Under the pieces are notes generated by a model. That model ran no database searches and was not told the DNA's origin. It saw only the letters and a list, made by a program, of their open reading frames with translations. A stretch of DNA of 35,724 bases, taken from positions 1-35,724 of the IMG/VR virus record IMGVR_UViG_3300023284_001128, one strand, 5' to 3'. A program made the translations under genes and the position numbers. Below are positions 1 to 7,624 of this stretch, piece by piece. Every line of letters begins with the position of its first letter. Position 1 is the stretch's first letter. The stretch comes from a virus.

Positions 1-99
1 GGTAACAGCTGGCCTCAAACGCGAGGACATCTGTTGGAATCCTACGGTAATATTATCCGCATACTCCTGAACTAAATGGGTGTCAATTTGATTGGACAT
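1..99 (-). CDS. Major capsid protein, N-terminal fragment cut by window edge
   Basis: An ATG at 99 opens a minus-strand frame that stays open to base 1. It encodes 33 residues beginning MSNQIDTHLVQEYADN and ending in an SSRLRPAV segment. This matches my memory of the start of the podovirus major capsid family (Phage_capsid_2 type), whose N-termini read roughly 'QI-x-FV-x-QYSDN...QQ-GSRLR-AV'. A purine-rich AAAGAG lies about 9 bases upstream of the ATG. Its place downstream of portal and scaffold in the same transcription direction is the expected capsid position. The rest of the protein is outside the window. Recognition is from sequence pattern only and the fragment is short. Confidence 0.72.
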   Translation of the reverse strand, partial: MSNQIDTHLVQEYADNITVGFQQMSSRLRPAVT

Positions 100-320
100 G
101 AGACAACTCTTTCGTTGGTCATTGCGATTGAATACGAGCCCGAAGGCTCCCTCTCGCAGAGTTGTCCCAAATTGCGGCCGTTCGGTGCGGTTGTTAGGGA
201 TTCCGCATACAGTCTTTCCTGCAGTCACCTGGATCCGGTGGTATCCGGGTTCCCCAGGGTGTCGGCGGGTTATTGGTTCGGATTACGCGAACGGTTCCGC
301 TCCATTATCCCCGCCGACTA
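100..320 (-). promoter_or_regulatory. Structured leader upstream of the capsid gene
   Basis: This gene-free stretch lies between the DUF6378 gene and the capsid start and has short stops in the minus frames. It contains clear inverted repeats. A 9-bp perfect stem pairs 261-269 with 310-318 and encloses a 5-bp stem (76-80 of the 200s, i.e. 276-280, with 288-292). A nested repeat has outer arms 228-232/254-258 and inner arms 235-238/245-248. A 5-bp stem at 136-149 reads, on the minus strand, as a C(UUCG)G tetraloop hairpin. No T-run follows the last hairpin, so it is not an obvious terminator. It could be an mRNA-stabilising or processing leader for the abundant capsid message. Confidence 0.5.
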
Positions 321-358
321 GAGAATCATGCACTTTCTGATGAATCTGTCAAATCTTT

Positions 359-721
359 TTATTCAGCCGCTGCCTCTGCCTTGGGACTGCAGATAGCAGA
401 CTGGAGTTCATCGAGCTGAGCATCAACAGAAGCAGTCTCTTCGGCTTGGAGTTGTTTGAGGAGGAGGCCGGATTGGAGGGTGGCATAGCCGGCAATGTCA
501 AGCCAATGGTCTTCGTGGTCGGGGTTGCCGTTGGCGATTCTGGCCATCTTGTGTGTGATCATCATAATGGAGCTGTATTGAGCGTCCGACCACGATCCGC
601 CACTGGGCGCCCTCATCATTGTCCGCATTAAGGCCCTCCAGATCTCTGAAAAACCCCCATAATCCCCGTGTGTCTTCTGCCTCTCAGCCAGAACCTCTCT
701 TGTGTCTCTTGTTATTTGCAT
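359..721 (-). CDS. DUF6378-like phage protein
   Basis: 120 residues. The pattern LAERQKTHGDYGGF near residues 11-24, HKMARI-x-NGNPDHEDHWLDIAGYATL near residues 57-81 and an alanine-rich tail are what I know as the DUF6378 phage family. That family often looks like a small helical domain with conserved H, D and W residues and has no established biochemical function. The ATG at 721 overlaps or closely abuts the stop of the upstream gene at 724, so it is translated in the same late unit. It is the last gene before the structured capsid leader. Function is unknown; family assignment is fairly firm from the motif. Confidence 0.72.
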   Translation of the reverse strand: MQITRDTREVLAERQKTHGDYGGFSEIWRALMRTMMRAPSGGSWSDAQYSSIMMITHKMARIANGNPDHEDHWLDIAGYATLQSGLLLKQLQAEETASVDAQLDELQSAICSPKAEAAAE

Positions 722-723
722 AT

Positions 724-1038
724 CTATGATTTACGTTGTTTTTCGTTGTAATTTTGAGACTGATGATATCGGGTGATTTTCTCCAGAAATCCAGGTTTGA
801 CTTTGTAATAAAGCATTCGGCCCCTCCCTTGCATATAAACCCTGTCAATAGCACCGATGTCCGCCAACCCTTTCAACACGTAAGCCGCGGCCTCCTTCTT
901 AACTTTTGTGCCTTTGATGATTTCAGGGACCGTGTGAAAACCCGGAGGGACTGCGCGGCCCTGGGCTAAATCCAACGCATCCTTGAGCTGTTTTAAACTA
1001 TTGGAAGTTTCCACCCGGCGTGTTCGTGTCGTCGACAT
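724..1038 (-). CDS. Small basic protein, possible winged-helix fold
   Basis: 104 residues, rich in Lys/Arg. The middle (about residues 33-85: TVPEIIKGTKVKKEAAAYVLKG, split by helix-like spacing, then ADIGAIDRVYMQGRGRMLYY) has the helix-turn-helix then beta-hairpin order of winged-helix DNA-binding domains: a promoter-recognition-like helix, a 'new residue leads to loss of identity' helix and a wing with basic residues. I recognise no specific family. It overlaps the phosphoesterase end by 46 bases, a common phage arrangement. A regulatory role is an inference from predicted fold only. Confidence 0.6.
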   Translation of the reverse strand: MSTTRTRRVETSNSLKQLKDALDLAQGRAVPPGFHTVPEIIKGTKVKKEAAAYVLKGLADIGAIDRVYMQGRGRMLYYKVKPGFLEKITRYHQSQNYNEKQRKS

Positions 1039-1715
1039 AAATTAGCGATTGTGTATTTGTCATTGTATTCCCCCCAGAGGAAGCCGTTTTGCCAACGCGA
1101 TCGTGTAGGCCACGTCTGAGCATATTCAAGAAGCTCGGAGTTTGCGAGCATACCCACGACAAAGCCTCGACGGCCACCAAGTCCCTCGAATTGGCGGTCT
1201 TCGCATGTATGGATGTGCCCCATCGCCACATCTCCACCCACATGATGAGCATGCCATTCAAGCGCATTTTTACCACATTTGAATCCGTGGCAGATGTGCA
1301 AATCTCCAATTCGATGCCACCCTTTCTTGATATCATAGGGGTAGAACTTGGCTTTGTGTCGCTTGACGGCTTTCTCGAGTTGCTCGCAAGCATCGTGAGC
1401 ATGCTTTGAAACAATGGCGGAAGCGGCTTGCTGGAGACGATAGATTCTAAATTCATGATTCCCGCACAAAAACGCGTCTATTTCCAATTGTTCAAACAGC
1501 TGCACCCCAGCCGACCAATCAGCGTCAATATTAGCATATTCATCTTTGTGACCCGCTGCGTTAGTGCGATACGCGGTCATGTCAAACGCATCCCCCATGT
1601 GCACCACATGGTGGGGTTTAAAAGCAGCCTTGAACTTCAGAACGGCCTCCACAGATTCCTTGTCGACGGCCCATCCATGGCTGCAACAGACCGACATGAA
1701 ACGCTTCCAACGCAT
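993..1715 (-). CDS. Calcineurin-like metallophosphoesterase
   Basis: 240 residues. The dimetal phosphoesterase motifs appear in order: CCSHG at 10-14, GDAFD at 41-45, GNHE at 85-88, CHG at 142-144 and GHIH at 166-169. The first block usually reads D-x-H; here the Asp position holds Cys (C-S-H), so one metal ligand is missing or supplied differently. Similar proteins occur in phage structural blocks, but their substrates are not settled. The gene lies between scaffold and the small basic gene, with starts only a few bases from the scaffold stop. The ATG at 1715 follows a GGGGCTTGAG purine stretch; an internal ATG at 1697 is an alternative. Confidence 0.85.
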   Translation of the reverse strand: MRWKRFMSVCCSHGWAVDKESVEAVLKFKAAFKPHHVVHMGDAFDMTAYRTNAAGHKDEYANIDADWSAGVQLFEQLEIDAFLCGNHEFRIYRLQQAASAIVSKHAHDACEQLEKAVKRHKAKFYPYDIKKGWHRIGDLHICHGFKCGKNALEWHAHHVGGDVAMGHIHTCEDRQFEGLGGRRGFVVGMLANSELLEYAQTWPTRSRWQNGFLWGEYNDKYTIANLCRRHEHAGWKLPIV

Positions 1716-1719
1716 AATC

Positions 1720-2622
1720 TCAAGCCCCTTTACCAGATCGCTGAAAGAGCTGCCTGCGGCGAGCTATGGCAGCTGTCTTGGCAGCATCGCCATTCTTACC
1801 CCAAAGATCATCCTGATGCCTCTTGTCCCCCTTCAGGGCCTCCAGTTCAGCTCCTGCAGCCGCGGCGCCCCTGAAGCCGTGAGACGTCTGCCCCATACCG
1901 TCGGCAATTTGCTTCGCGAAGATCTGAGTGGCGTAGGTGTGCATGAACTTAATGAATGTCGGGTCATCCATGAGCCCAGATTTCATCAACTTCGAATGAG
2001 TGGCCTCGTCACTACCAAAGACAGCGCTCACGCCTTCATTAGCCAACTGGATATTCTGATCGAGCGATACACCCCAATCACCGCGGAGGGTGTCCATAAT
2101 AGCGACCCTGTCCACTGCAACTTGATCATCATGACCCTTCCGAGCCTCTGACAACATATTAACCGCCAGCTTAAGCACACCGCTCCCTACCTCCTCGCGG
2201 GCGCCCAAAGCAAAAATCCCGTCACGAAGCTTGGTGTAAACTTCATCAGACATCACATCCTGCCTAACGCCGACCTGATCTGGATGAATAGTGTATCCCG
2301 AGGCGTCGTCCGGTCGTCCTATCGCTTTAAGATAAGCATTTTTCTCCTCGTCGGTAGCCTCAGCCCCGGGAACCTTAAGGCCGTCTTTTTGCTGGCCCAC
2401 CATTTTCTGAGCAGCCACAAATCCCTTGTGAAGATTCCCATAGTATTCCTTCTGGTCTTTGGCGGCTTTGAGGTTTTGTAGGGAGGGTTCGGCGCGGAGA
2501 TCCTCGGGGATCAGATTGTTTACGTCAAATGCTGGCTGGCCATCCAGGATGGATCCGCTTCCATCTCCACCGCCATCACCGGTTCCGGTTCCTGCGTCCG
2601 GGTCTCGTAAAATGTCACTCAT
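1720..2622 (-). CDS. Capsid assembly scaffold-like protein
   Basis: 300 residues, acidic and strongly helical by eye. A Gly/Asp-rich low-complexity N-terminus (residues 8-25) is followed by charged helices, and it ends in a basic KTAAIARRRQLFQRSGKG tail. Scaffolds of podoviruses have this size, an acidic extended body and a basic C-terminus that binds coat protein. Its position between the portal-side genes and the capsid gene is the canonical scaffold slot. A segment around residues 75-118 (EATDEEKNAYLKAIGRPDD...GYTI) is common in phage scaffold-like proteins. It is named from context plus composition. Confidence 0.68.
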   Translation of the reverse strand: MSDILRDPDAGTGTGDGGGDGSGSILDGQPAFDVNNLIPEDLRAEPSLQNLKAAKDQKEYYGNLHKGFVAAQKMVGQQKDGLKVPGAEATDEEKNAYLKAIGRPDDASGYTIHPDQVGVRQDVMSDEVYTKLRDGIFALGAREEVGSGVLKLAVNMLSEARKGHDDQVAVDRVAIMDTLRGDWGVSLDQNIQLANEGVSAVFGSDEATHSKLMKSGLMDDPTFIKFMHTYATQIFAKQIADGMGQTSHGFRGAAAAGAELEALKGDKRHQDDLWGKNGDAAKTAAIARRRQLFQRSGKGA

Positions 2623-2900
2623 AATTTGCGATTCAATTGCTCTTGAAGTTTCTGTAGTTGATGTTCTCGGTCAGTGCAAATCAGGCTCAAAATCGAACGG
2701 CCGATCCTTCTCTCGCCTTTTCTTATAAGATTGGAATTGGGGTCGGCACTATCGTCTTCAAACAAGATTCCGCTTTTTGTCATGATGTCAGATAGAACGC
2801 GCTTCCCAGCGGCGCTCCCAAACACCTGTTTGTAATCCCTTTGATTCTGCCGGAGTCCCTTGATCGACTCGGCTCGTTGTTCTTTTTCTGCGTTTGTCAT
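2619..2900 (-). CDS. Bbp19-like small phage protein
   Basis: 93 residues from the ATG at 2900. The pattern DYKQVFGSAAGKRVLSDIM, followed by an acidic stretch and then a GERRIGRSIL block, matches the Bbp19-like phage domain (tyrosine-x-x-V-F...G-x-x-V-L-x-D-L...G-R-R). It is usually found between the portal and the scaffold, as here. A GTG at 2927 in the same frame overlaps the portal stop and could be the true start, adding nine residues. The gene overlaps the scaffold start by the ATGA-type junction at 2619-2622, implying translational coupling. The role is unknown, possibly in head assembly. Confidence 0.7.
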   Translation of the reverse strand: MTNAEKEQRAESIKGLRQNQRDYKQVFGSAAGKRVLSDIMTKSGILFEDDSADPNSNLIRKGERRIGRSILSLICTDREHQLQKLQEQLNRKL

Positions 2901-2926
2901 TAAAGTCTCTGAACCCTCCGGGGTCA

Positions 2927-4555
2927 CTAGAGCCTCTGAGCTTCGGCTACATTCTTTGCGGCCTGGCTCAAGGATTCTGCATTCTGCTGGAGCTGCTGCC
3001 GCTGCTGAGCCTCAGCTCGGCTAGCACGCAACTTATCAACCTCGTCCTGAGATAAGAGTATGGCTTGAGGCATACTTCGCGCCTCCGCCAGAGTGTCGAC
3101 GGCTGCGTCAATGTCGATCTTATCCATGACCTCAGGTCGAACATTAGCAACTGGAGCCAGTTCTTGAAAGAATAAAGAGATAGCATCCGCCAGCAAAGAC
3201 TTCTGTGCACGGTGAGCAGCCGAAGTATAATCCACAACAACATCAATACCTTCCAAGATCGCCGGCCTTTCGGGAAATCTGTCAGTCTTGGCCGCAAGAA
3301 TTTCAAAAGTTCTTGTAATAGCGCGGCCGAGGAATTCGGCTTGGAGGCGCGCGAGGATCGGTGCAATAAGACGCAAGGATTCATTACGTAATTCCTGGAA
3401 CTCTAAAGCTGTTTGGCGCTCCTTCTTAAGTTGCGTGCGGAACAAATCAACAAACAGGCAACGCCTGATACTGTCCCGCTTTTGTTCAAATTTCTCAAAT
3501 GCGACCTCAATCCTTTTATTGGGATTCTGAAGCCATTTAATTTCATCAGACCCGGGCTCAACCAAAGTTACACCGCTTGGGTCTAAATGCAAGGGGAGAA
3601 CATACCCATCAGTCGGAAGAAGCATTGGCGGATCAACTTCTTTCTCCATGGACCGGAGACCCACACGCTCCATGCGCTGCAACATCCGAATGTCGGGGAG
3701 GCAGGTGTCTACCGGACCACGGCCGTAAACTTCACCAGTCAAAACCGTCCATCTGGCGACATGATAGGGAAACGTGTCGCTGCCGGACTCGCCCAGTTTG
3801 GTAAAGGATTCCTTAAGATACCAAACCTCGGCCCAGTCTTTGTTCATGAGAAATCTCAAAGTCGAGGGAATCCTTTTGATCATCAAGGGAATATCGTCCC
3901 GGGGGAATACGGCGTGCACCACCTCAAACTTGTCGTCTGGCTGCTTGGCATTGTCAGAACCATCTAGCACAACATCAGGCCATGTCTGCATGACCTGGCG
4001 CTTCGTGAGTGGGAAAACACGAAATAGAGCGTCAATCTCACCATCGGCATTTTCTTCGAAGAAACACGTAGCCAACGGGTAAGCTCGGAAACGAACACGT
4101 TTTTTACGGGGATTCCACCGACTCTCCATGACGGCATTGCCGAAAGCCATGGTATCCGGGTAAACCTCAGAAAGCATATTCGACCAGCCGGACTTCTTGG
4201 AGGCGAATTCATCGTAAAGTTCCAACTCCACCGTCTCGATCCACTCCTTGACAGCGTTGTTCTGCTTGATGGTCTTGTCCCGGGTCTGAACCTCAAGCTT
4301 GAACCACTTTTCTGCGGGGTTGGTGAGAAACGAATGCATTCCGCCAGCGGAATCGAACAGTGCCTCACGCGCAGTGCTGTCGTAAATGTCCAGCGTTCGC
4401 TCCTCACCAGGACTCCTCGTGGTCTGGAAGTCAGTCGTCATCGGCCGGACCAGATCCACAATATCTTGCCACTGTGCATCGAAATTCCCGCGTGCGTGCC
4501 TCAAAGCCTCCACCCGGGTGTCGATCTTCTTAATGAAAGGGTCTCTGATAGCCAT
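2927..4555 (-). CDS. Portal (head-to-tail connecting) protein
   Basis: 542 residues, the usual length of the podovirus head-tail connector family. It forms the dodecameric ring at one capsid vertex, through which TerL pumps DNA and to which the tail attaches. Recognisable pieces are the N-terminal helix with WQDIVDLVRP (about residues 29-38), DIYDSTAREALFDSAGGMHSFLTNP (split over residues 55-81) and FRTQLKKERQTALEFQELRNE late in the protein. The C-terminus is Gln/Ala-rich. It starts 1 base inside the small upstream gene's stop and is followed by the Bbp19-like gene. No disruption is seen. Confidence 0.93.
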   Translation of the reverse strand: MAIRDPFIKKIDTRVEALRHARGNFDAQWQDIVDLVRPMTTDFQTTRSPGEERTLDIYDSTAREALFDSAGGMHSFLTNPAEKWFKLEVQTRDKTIKQNNAVKEWIETVELELYDEFASKKSGWSNMLSEVYPDTMAFGNAVMESRWNPRKKRVRFRAYPLATCFFEENADGEIDALFRVFPLTKRQVMQTWPDVVLDGSDNAKQPDDKFEVVHAVFPRDDIPLMIKRIPSTLRFLMNKDWAEVWYLKESFTKLGESGSDTFPYHVARWTVLTGEVYGRGPVDTCLPDIRMLQRMERVGLRSMEKEVDPPMLLPTDGYVLPLHLDPSGVTLVEPGSDEIKWLQNPNKRIEVAFEKFEQKRDSIRRCLFVDLFRTQLKKERQTALEFQELRNESLRLIAPILARLQAEFLGRAITRTFEILAAKTDRFPERPAILEGIDVVVDYTSAAHRAQKSLLADAISLFFQELAPVANVRPEVMDKIDIDAAVDTLAEARSMPQAILLSQDEVDKLRASRAEAQQRQQLQQNAESLSQAAKNVAEAQRL

Positions 4556-4788
4556 TATTCACCTGATAGGATTGAATTAGTGCCCAAGGAGCCCTCTTCC
4601 TGATCGATCCCAAGGATCGTGGCGCGCCTTCCCTTCTTCTTGCGCTCGGCTTGGAGGCGTTGTAAGGCCTCGGCGTCGGCGAGTCGGTCCTCGTCTTGTG
4701 GCGCGAGCGGCTTGACGGCTTTAGGTTTCGGTGGGGATTTCGACCCCCCTTGCTGCTTCCGTCGACTGAGATCTCCTATTAGATTCAT
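4555..4788 (-). CDS. Conserved small protein upstream of portal
   Basis: 77 residues from the ATG at 4788. A Lys/Pro-rich middle (SKSPPKPKAVKPLAP) is followed by a charged helix and the segment KKKGRRATILG near residues 54-64. Many podoviruses carry a short protein with a 'GR-A-TIL' box just before the portal, and I place this gene with them; the role is not known. The stop codon overlaps the first base of the portal ATG, and the 5' end overlaps the preceding gene by 68 bases in another frame. Confidence 0.6.
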   Translation of the reverse strand: MNLIGDLSRRKQQGGSKSPPKPKAVKPLAPQDEDRLADAEALQRLQAERKKKGRRATILGIDQEEGSLGTNSILSGE

Positions 4789-5149
4789 GAAGAGCACATC
4801 TTCTCAGTAACGCAACCATTCTGTCAAACTTATATACCCTCGGTGGGCGCCCCTTGTAGCGCCACGCGATCCAGGGGAGTGGGTATGGGAAGAGCTTGAG
4901 CGCTTCCTTCAAGTCCCCACAGGCGAAGTAGATAAACCAAGTGTCCCGCTCCTTGGGATCCTTCAGGGTGAACTGTGGACCCTGTTCTGTGATCGCTAGC
5001 AGGCTTGCGGCAGTGGGATATGCAAAAATCACGTATTCCGGGGAGATATGGACATACCCGTAGAACATGTGCATATCAACCACGTCTTGCCACACTTCAG
5101 CGCCATCAGCGCCATCAAAATAACTCAATGCTTTTAAATAGGGACTCAT
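4721..5149 (-). CDS. Hypothetical protein between TerL and portal
   Basis: 142 residues from the ATG at 5149, which shares ATGA with the TerL stop, so translation is probably coupled. The sequence is rich in aromatics: MHMFYGYVHISPEYVIFAYP near residues 27-46 and DTWFIYFACGDLKEAL near residues 68-83. It then turns into a basic tail. A mixed alpha/beta domain of acetyltransferase size is possible, but I see no acetyl-CoA motif and do not assign it. Position suggests a structural or morphogenesis role. Confidence 0.62.
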   Translation of the reverse strand: MSPYLKALSYFDGADGAEVWQDVVDMHMFYGYVHISPEYVIFAYPTAASLLAITEQGPQFTLKDPKERDTWFIYFACGDLKEALKLFPYPLPWIAWRYKGRPPRVYKFDRMVALLRRCALHESNRRSQSTEAARGVEIPTET

Positions 5150-6480
5150 CGCCAAGTGCTCTTGATCAGGGGCGCCCCCGTTTTGTAATAATCGGTCATT
5201 GCGGTGTTGATCCCCCGCTTGCCAGCCATTGCGAAGTTCCCAAAGGCGTCGGCGCCATGCGAGGCCCAGTCATGAACGGGCTCCTTCTGCCAGTCCCCGG
5301 TCTTCTTGTTCTTCTCCTTGTGGTAAGCCCGCATGCAATCAATCCCCAACTTGCACTTGAGCTCGTCAAAGATCGTGACAGGGAGGACACTTCGGACATT
5401 CTCAATCCTGTCCTCCAAGGTATGCCTCTTGACCAGTCGGAAGTTAATACCCGACTGCCGAGCGAGGTCCTGGCGGGTCTTGTTCTTCTGCATCCACTCC
5501 TTGACGGCCAAATCCCAGGGACCGAAATGCTTCCCGTAACGATACCCCTTACTCTCGAGGACACCCTTGTAATGTGGGAACCCCTCTCCTGAATTGGAAT
5601 AATAGTCAACCATCCGATGCTCCCGCTCAGTTGTTTGGAAAAACCATATAGCTGTCGTATCCCGGCCAATATCCCAAGAGGTATGGACGGGGAGAATCTG
5701 GTCGATTGGGATCCGGGTAATGCGCCCTTCATCCCGGGCCTTGCGCATCTCATGTTTGTAAAACGCTCCTTCGCCTGAAGCGTCCGGATCATTATAAAAC
5801 TCCTGGTCGGCCCGCTCCGGCGACATACCGTCCCTGATAGCCTCCTCGATATCCGCGGTAGACATGACTGGCGTCCCGTCATCATGCTTGGTGCCATGGT
5901 CTCCAGCGACAAGAATCTCGCCATACCAGTTGTCAGCCGAGATGGAGGTATTCAAAAGGGTCCAGGCGTGATTACGGCTCCGAACGGTGTAAAGAAACAT
6001 GGCCCACCCCCTGTTATTCAAGAGCATCGGCGTCAGATAATCCCACACAGTCTTGTAACTAGCGTGCACAGAATACTCGGACATGATAATCCCAACAGGG
6101 TTTGGGCCCACCAAGCGATCGATATCATCCGCGCCCATAAGCCGATAGATCGACCCATTAACGAATTCAATCTTCATTTCCGTATTGTGCACCTTACGAA
6201 TCATCTGGGGATCGAAGTGATCCGTAAACTTGCGGCCGTCGTCAGTCAGTCCGTCCCAGACAATCTCGCGTGCCTGTTTAAAGTAGGGGAGCATGTGCCA
6301 ATATGTCCCAACCCTGTGCATCGCCTTTACGGCTGCAATGTTGATGGCGGTAATGTCCTTGCCAGCCCGGCGATGCCACGCTACGGCCGCTCGAAGCTTC
6401 TCCTTTTCCTGGAGCATGTAACGCCACAGTGGAATTTGATATTGCCTCGGCTTCCACTGGTAAGGTAGATTGATCGTCAT
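5146..6480 (-). CDS. terL: Terminase large subunit (TerL)
   Basis: 444 residues from the ATG at 6480. The packaging motor's ATPase has a Walker A variant HRRAGKD at 36-42 and a hydrophobic Walker B strand IIMSEYS at 131-137. The RNase H-like nuclease shows SWDIGRD with D270, and a C-terminal DWASHGADA with D404 and D411. These are the standard terminase signatures. A GTG at 6564 would add 28 residues, but those overlap the divergent glycosyltransferase gene and look non-native. No strong ribosome site precedes 6480. It is followed directly by small head genes and the portal. Confidence 0.95.
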   Translation of the reverse strand: MTINLPYQWKPRQYQIPLWRYMLQEKEKLRAAVAWHRRAGKDITAINIAAVKAMHRVGTYWHMLPYFKQAREIVWDGLTDDGRKFTDHFDPQMIRKVHNTEMKIEFVNGSIYRLMGADDIDRLVGPNPVGIIMSEYSVHASYKTVWDYLTPMLLNNRGWAMFLYTVRSRNHAWTLLNTSISADNWYGEILVAGDHGTKHDDGTPVMSTADIEEAIRDGMSPERADQEFYNDPDASGEGAFYKHEMRKARDEGRITRIPIDQILPVHTSWDIGRDTTAIWFFQTTEREHRMVDYYSNSGEGFPHYKGVLESKGYRYGKHFGPWDLAVKEWMQKNKTRQDLARQSGINFRLVKRHTLEDRIENVRSVLPVTIFDELKCKLGIDCMRAYHKEKNKKTGDWQKEPVHDWASHGADAFGNFAMAGKRGINTAMTDYYKTGAPLIKSTWR

Positions 6481-7359
6481 ATGGAAGACATTAAACCAAA
6501 GACCCCACCATCGGTCGAGGCTAAAAGCCACAAAAGAGTGGCCATCTGCGTCTACAAAGACCACATCGAACCTGAAACTGAATTCCTGCTGGACCGCCTA
6601 GTGCAGAAGAAATGGACCGTCCTCAGGCGAGAAGGATCAGCCAACATCGACACCTCGAGAAGCATGTTCGCTGGAGAGGCCTTATCTCTTGGAGCAGAAT
6701 GGATCCTCTGGATTGATTCCGACATGGTGATTTTGCCGGAACAGGTTGAGGAGCTCGAGCGAATTGCGTATGGGTCGGGAGGAAAGGTGACTGTCTTGTC
6801 GGCGTTGGCGAGTCGGAGGGGAGGCGACACTCCCGCAAATTCTATCTTCGATCCTTCACCCAGGTATGTCGGAGACGTGGTCAACGTCACCACGGGGTGC
6901 GGCGCTGCCTGTCTACTCACTCACCGATCGGTCTACGATGATCTGATTGCCGCGTTCCGAATGCATGAGGTGCTAAGCATGAACCACGTCTTCTATCCCT
7001 GGTTCGAAAAGATCAAGTTCTGGTTTCACGCGGGAGAGTATATTTGCCTGGAGGAGGAAATCGATGGGCCCGAGCGGCCGCCACATGCCAAACTCTTCTG
7101 GGCCTCGGAGGATCAGAGCTTCGCGATCCGAGCCAAGCTCTGCGGACATCCAGTATGGGTTCATACGGGTGTCCAGATTGGCCACAAGGTGAAGGAAGTT
7201 CAGTGGCCGGATTGGCGGAAAGCTGATCTGAAATATAACCCGCGCAAGGGTGAATTGCTGAAGATCCCCTACGGGCCTAAACCGTCACCTCCGAAGCCAC
7301 CGGCAGAAGTCGTCCCACCAACACGCAAGCAGAACCACAAGAAAGCAAAAAAGAAGTAG
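6481..7359 (+). CDS. GT-A family glycosyltransferase
   Basis: 292 residues. The N-terminal Rossmann-like part runs to ILWIDSDM, where D79-S-D81 is the metal-binding DxD of GT-A enzymes. TGCGAACLLTHRSVYDDL follows near 138-155, then a second acidic site SED at 209-211 and histidines H228 and H235. These fit an inverting or retaining sugar transferase that uses a nucleotide sugar. The C-terminus is a Pro/Lys-rich tail. AAGGTAG about 9 bases before the ATG is a ribosome site lying inside the terL start region. It is the only plus-strand gene in the left block. It may modify host surface glycans or virion protein; the acceptor is unknown. Confidence 0.85.
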   Translation: MEDIKPKTPPSVEAKSHKRVAICVYKDHIEPETEFLLDRLVQKKWTVLRREGSANIDTSRSMFAGEALSLGAEWILWIDSDMVILPEQVEELERIAYGSGGKVTVLSALASRRGGDTPANSIFDPSPRYVGDVVNVTTGCGAACLLTHRSVYDDLIAAFRMHEVLSMNHVFYPWFEKIKFWFHAGEYICLEEEIDGPERPPHAKLFWASEDQSFAIRAKLCGHPVWVHTGVQIGHKVKEVQWPDWRKADLKYNPRKGELLKIPYGPKPSPPKPPAEVVPPTRKQNHKKAKKK

Positions 7360-7364
7360 TATTA

Positions 7365-7544
7365 TCACTTTTCCTTGCTGGGTTCAATTCCGTGGAGTCT
7401 AGCCAAGAAATCTAAATACTGACTCAGCACATTAAACGTAGTCGCGGCAGTAAGATGTCCTCGCGCTGTCAATACGTCATCGGTCAAATCTTTTAACCGC
7501 TGATATTCTTCGCGGATCTCATCGTCTGATAGTCGAATGTTCAT
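7365..7544 (-). CDS. Small acidic helical protein, 59 residues
   Basis: The ATG at 7544 opens 59 codons, MNIRLSDDEIREEYQRL onward, ending at the TGA at 7365-7367. It is a charged amphipathic helix pair with no recognised family. AAGGA lies almost against the ATG, which is closer than usual. It is just downstream of the rho-independent terminator at 7562-7588, so it needs readthrough or its own promoter. Its stop faces the glycosyltransferase stop with five bases between them. Codon pattern and the charge pattern of the product support it being real. Confidence 0.6.
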   Translation of the reverse strand: MNIRLSDDEIREEYQRLKDLTDDVLTARGHLTAATTFNVLSQYLDFLARLHGIEPSKEK

Positions 7545-7561
7545 TCCTTGTTACCATGATT

Positions 7562-7588
7562 AAAAACGGGGGTGTCCAATCACCCCCG
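7562..7588 (-). terminator. Rho-independent terminator
   Basis: On the minus strand a perfect 8-bp stem, CGGGGGTG (7567-7574 as plus) with CACCCCCG (7581-7588), has a 6-base loop and is followed by five Ts (plus-strand As 7562-7566). It lies after the 7625 gene and before the 59-residue gene, so it separates the tRNA-containing unit from the TerL unit. Confidence 0.85.
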
Positions 7589-7624
7589 CAATTTCGTATT
7601 GTCGTTCTCGTAGCACCAGGTTTC

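Noticed and set aside
337-343. CTGATGA resembling the hammerhead ribozyme core
   Set aside because: No GAAA core or closing stems follow in the right places.
6481-6564. Upstream GTG extension of TerL
   Set aside because: It adds 28 residues unlike TerL N-termini and lies in antisense over the glycosyltransferase start; no ribosome site.
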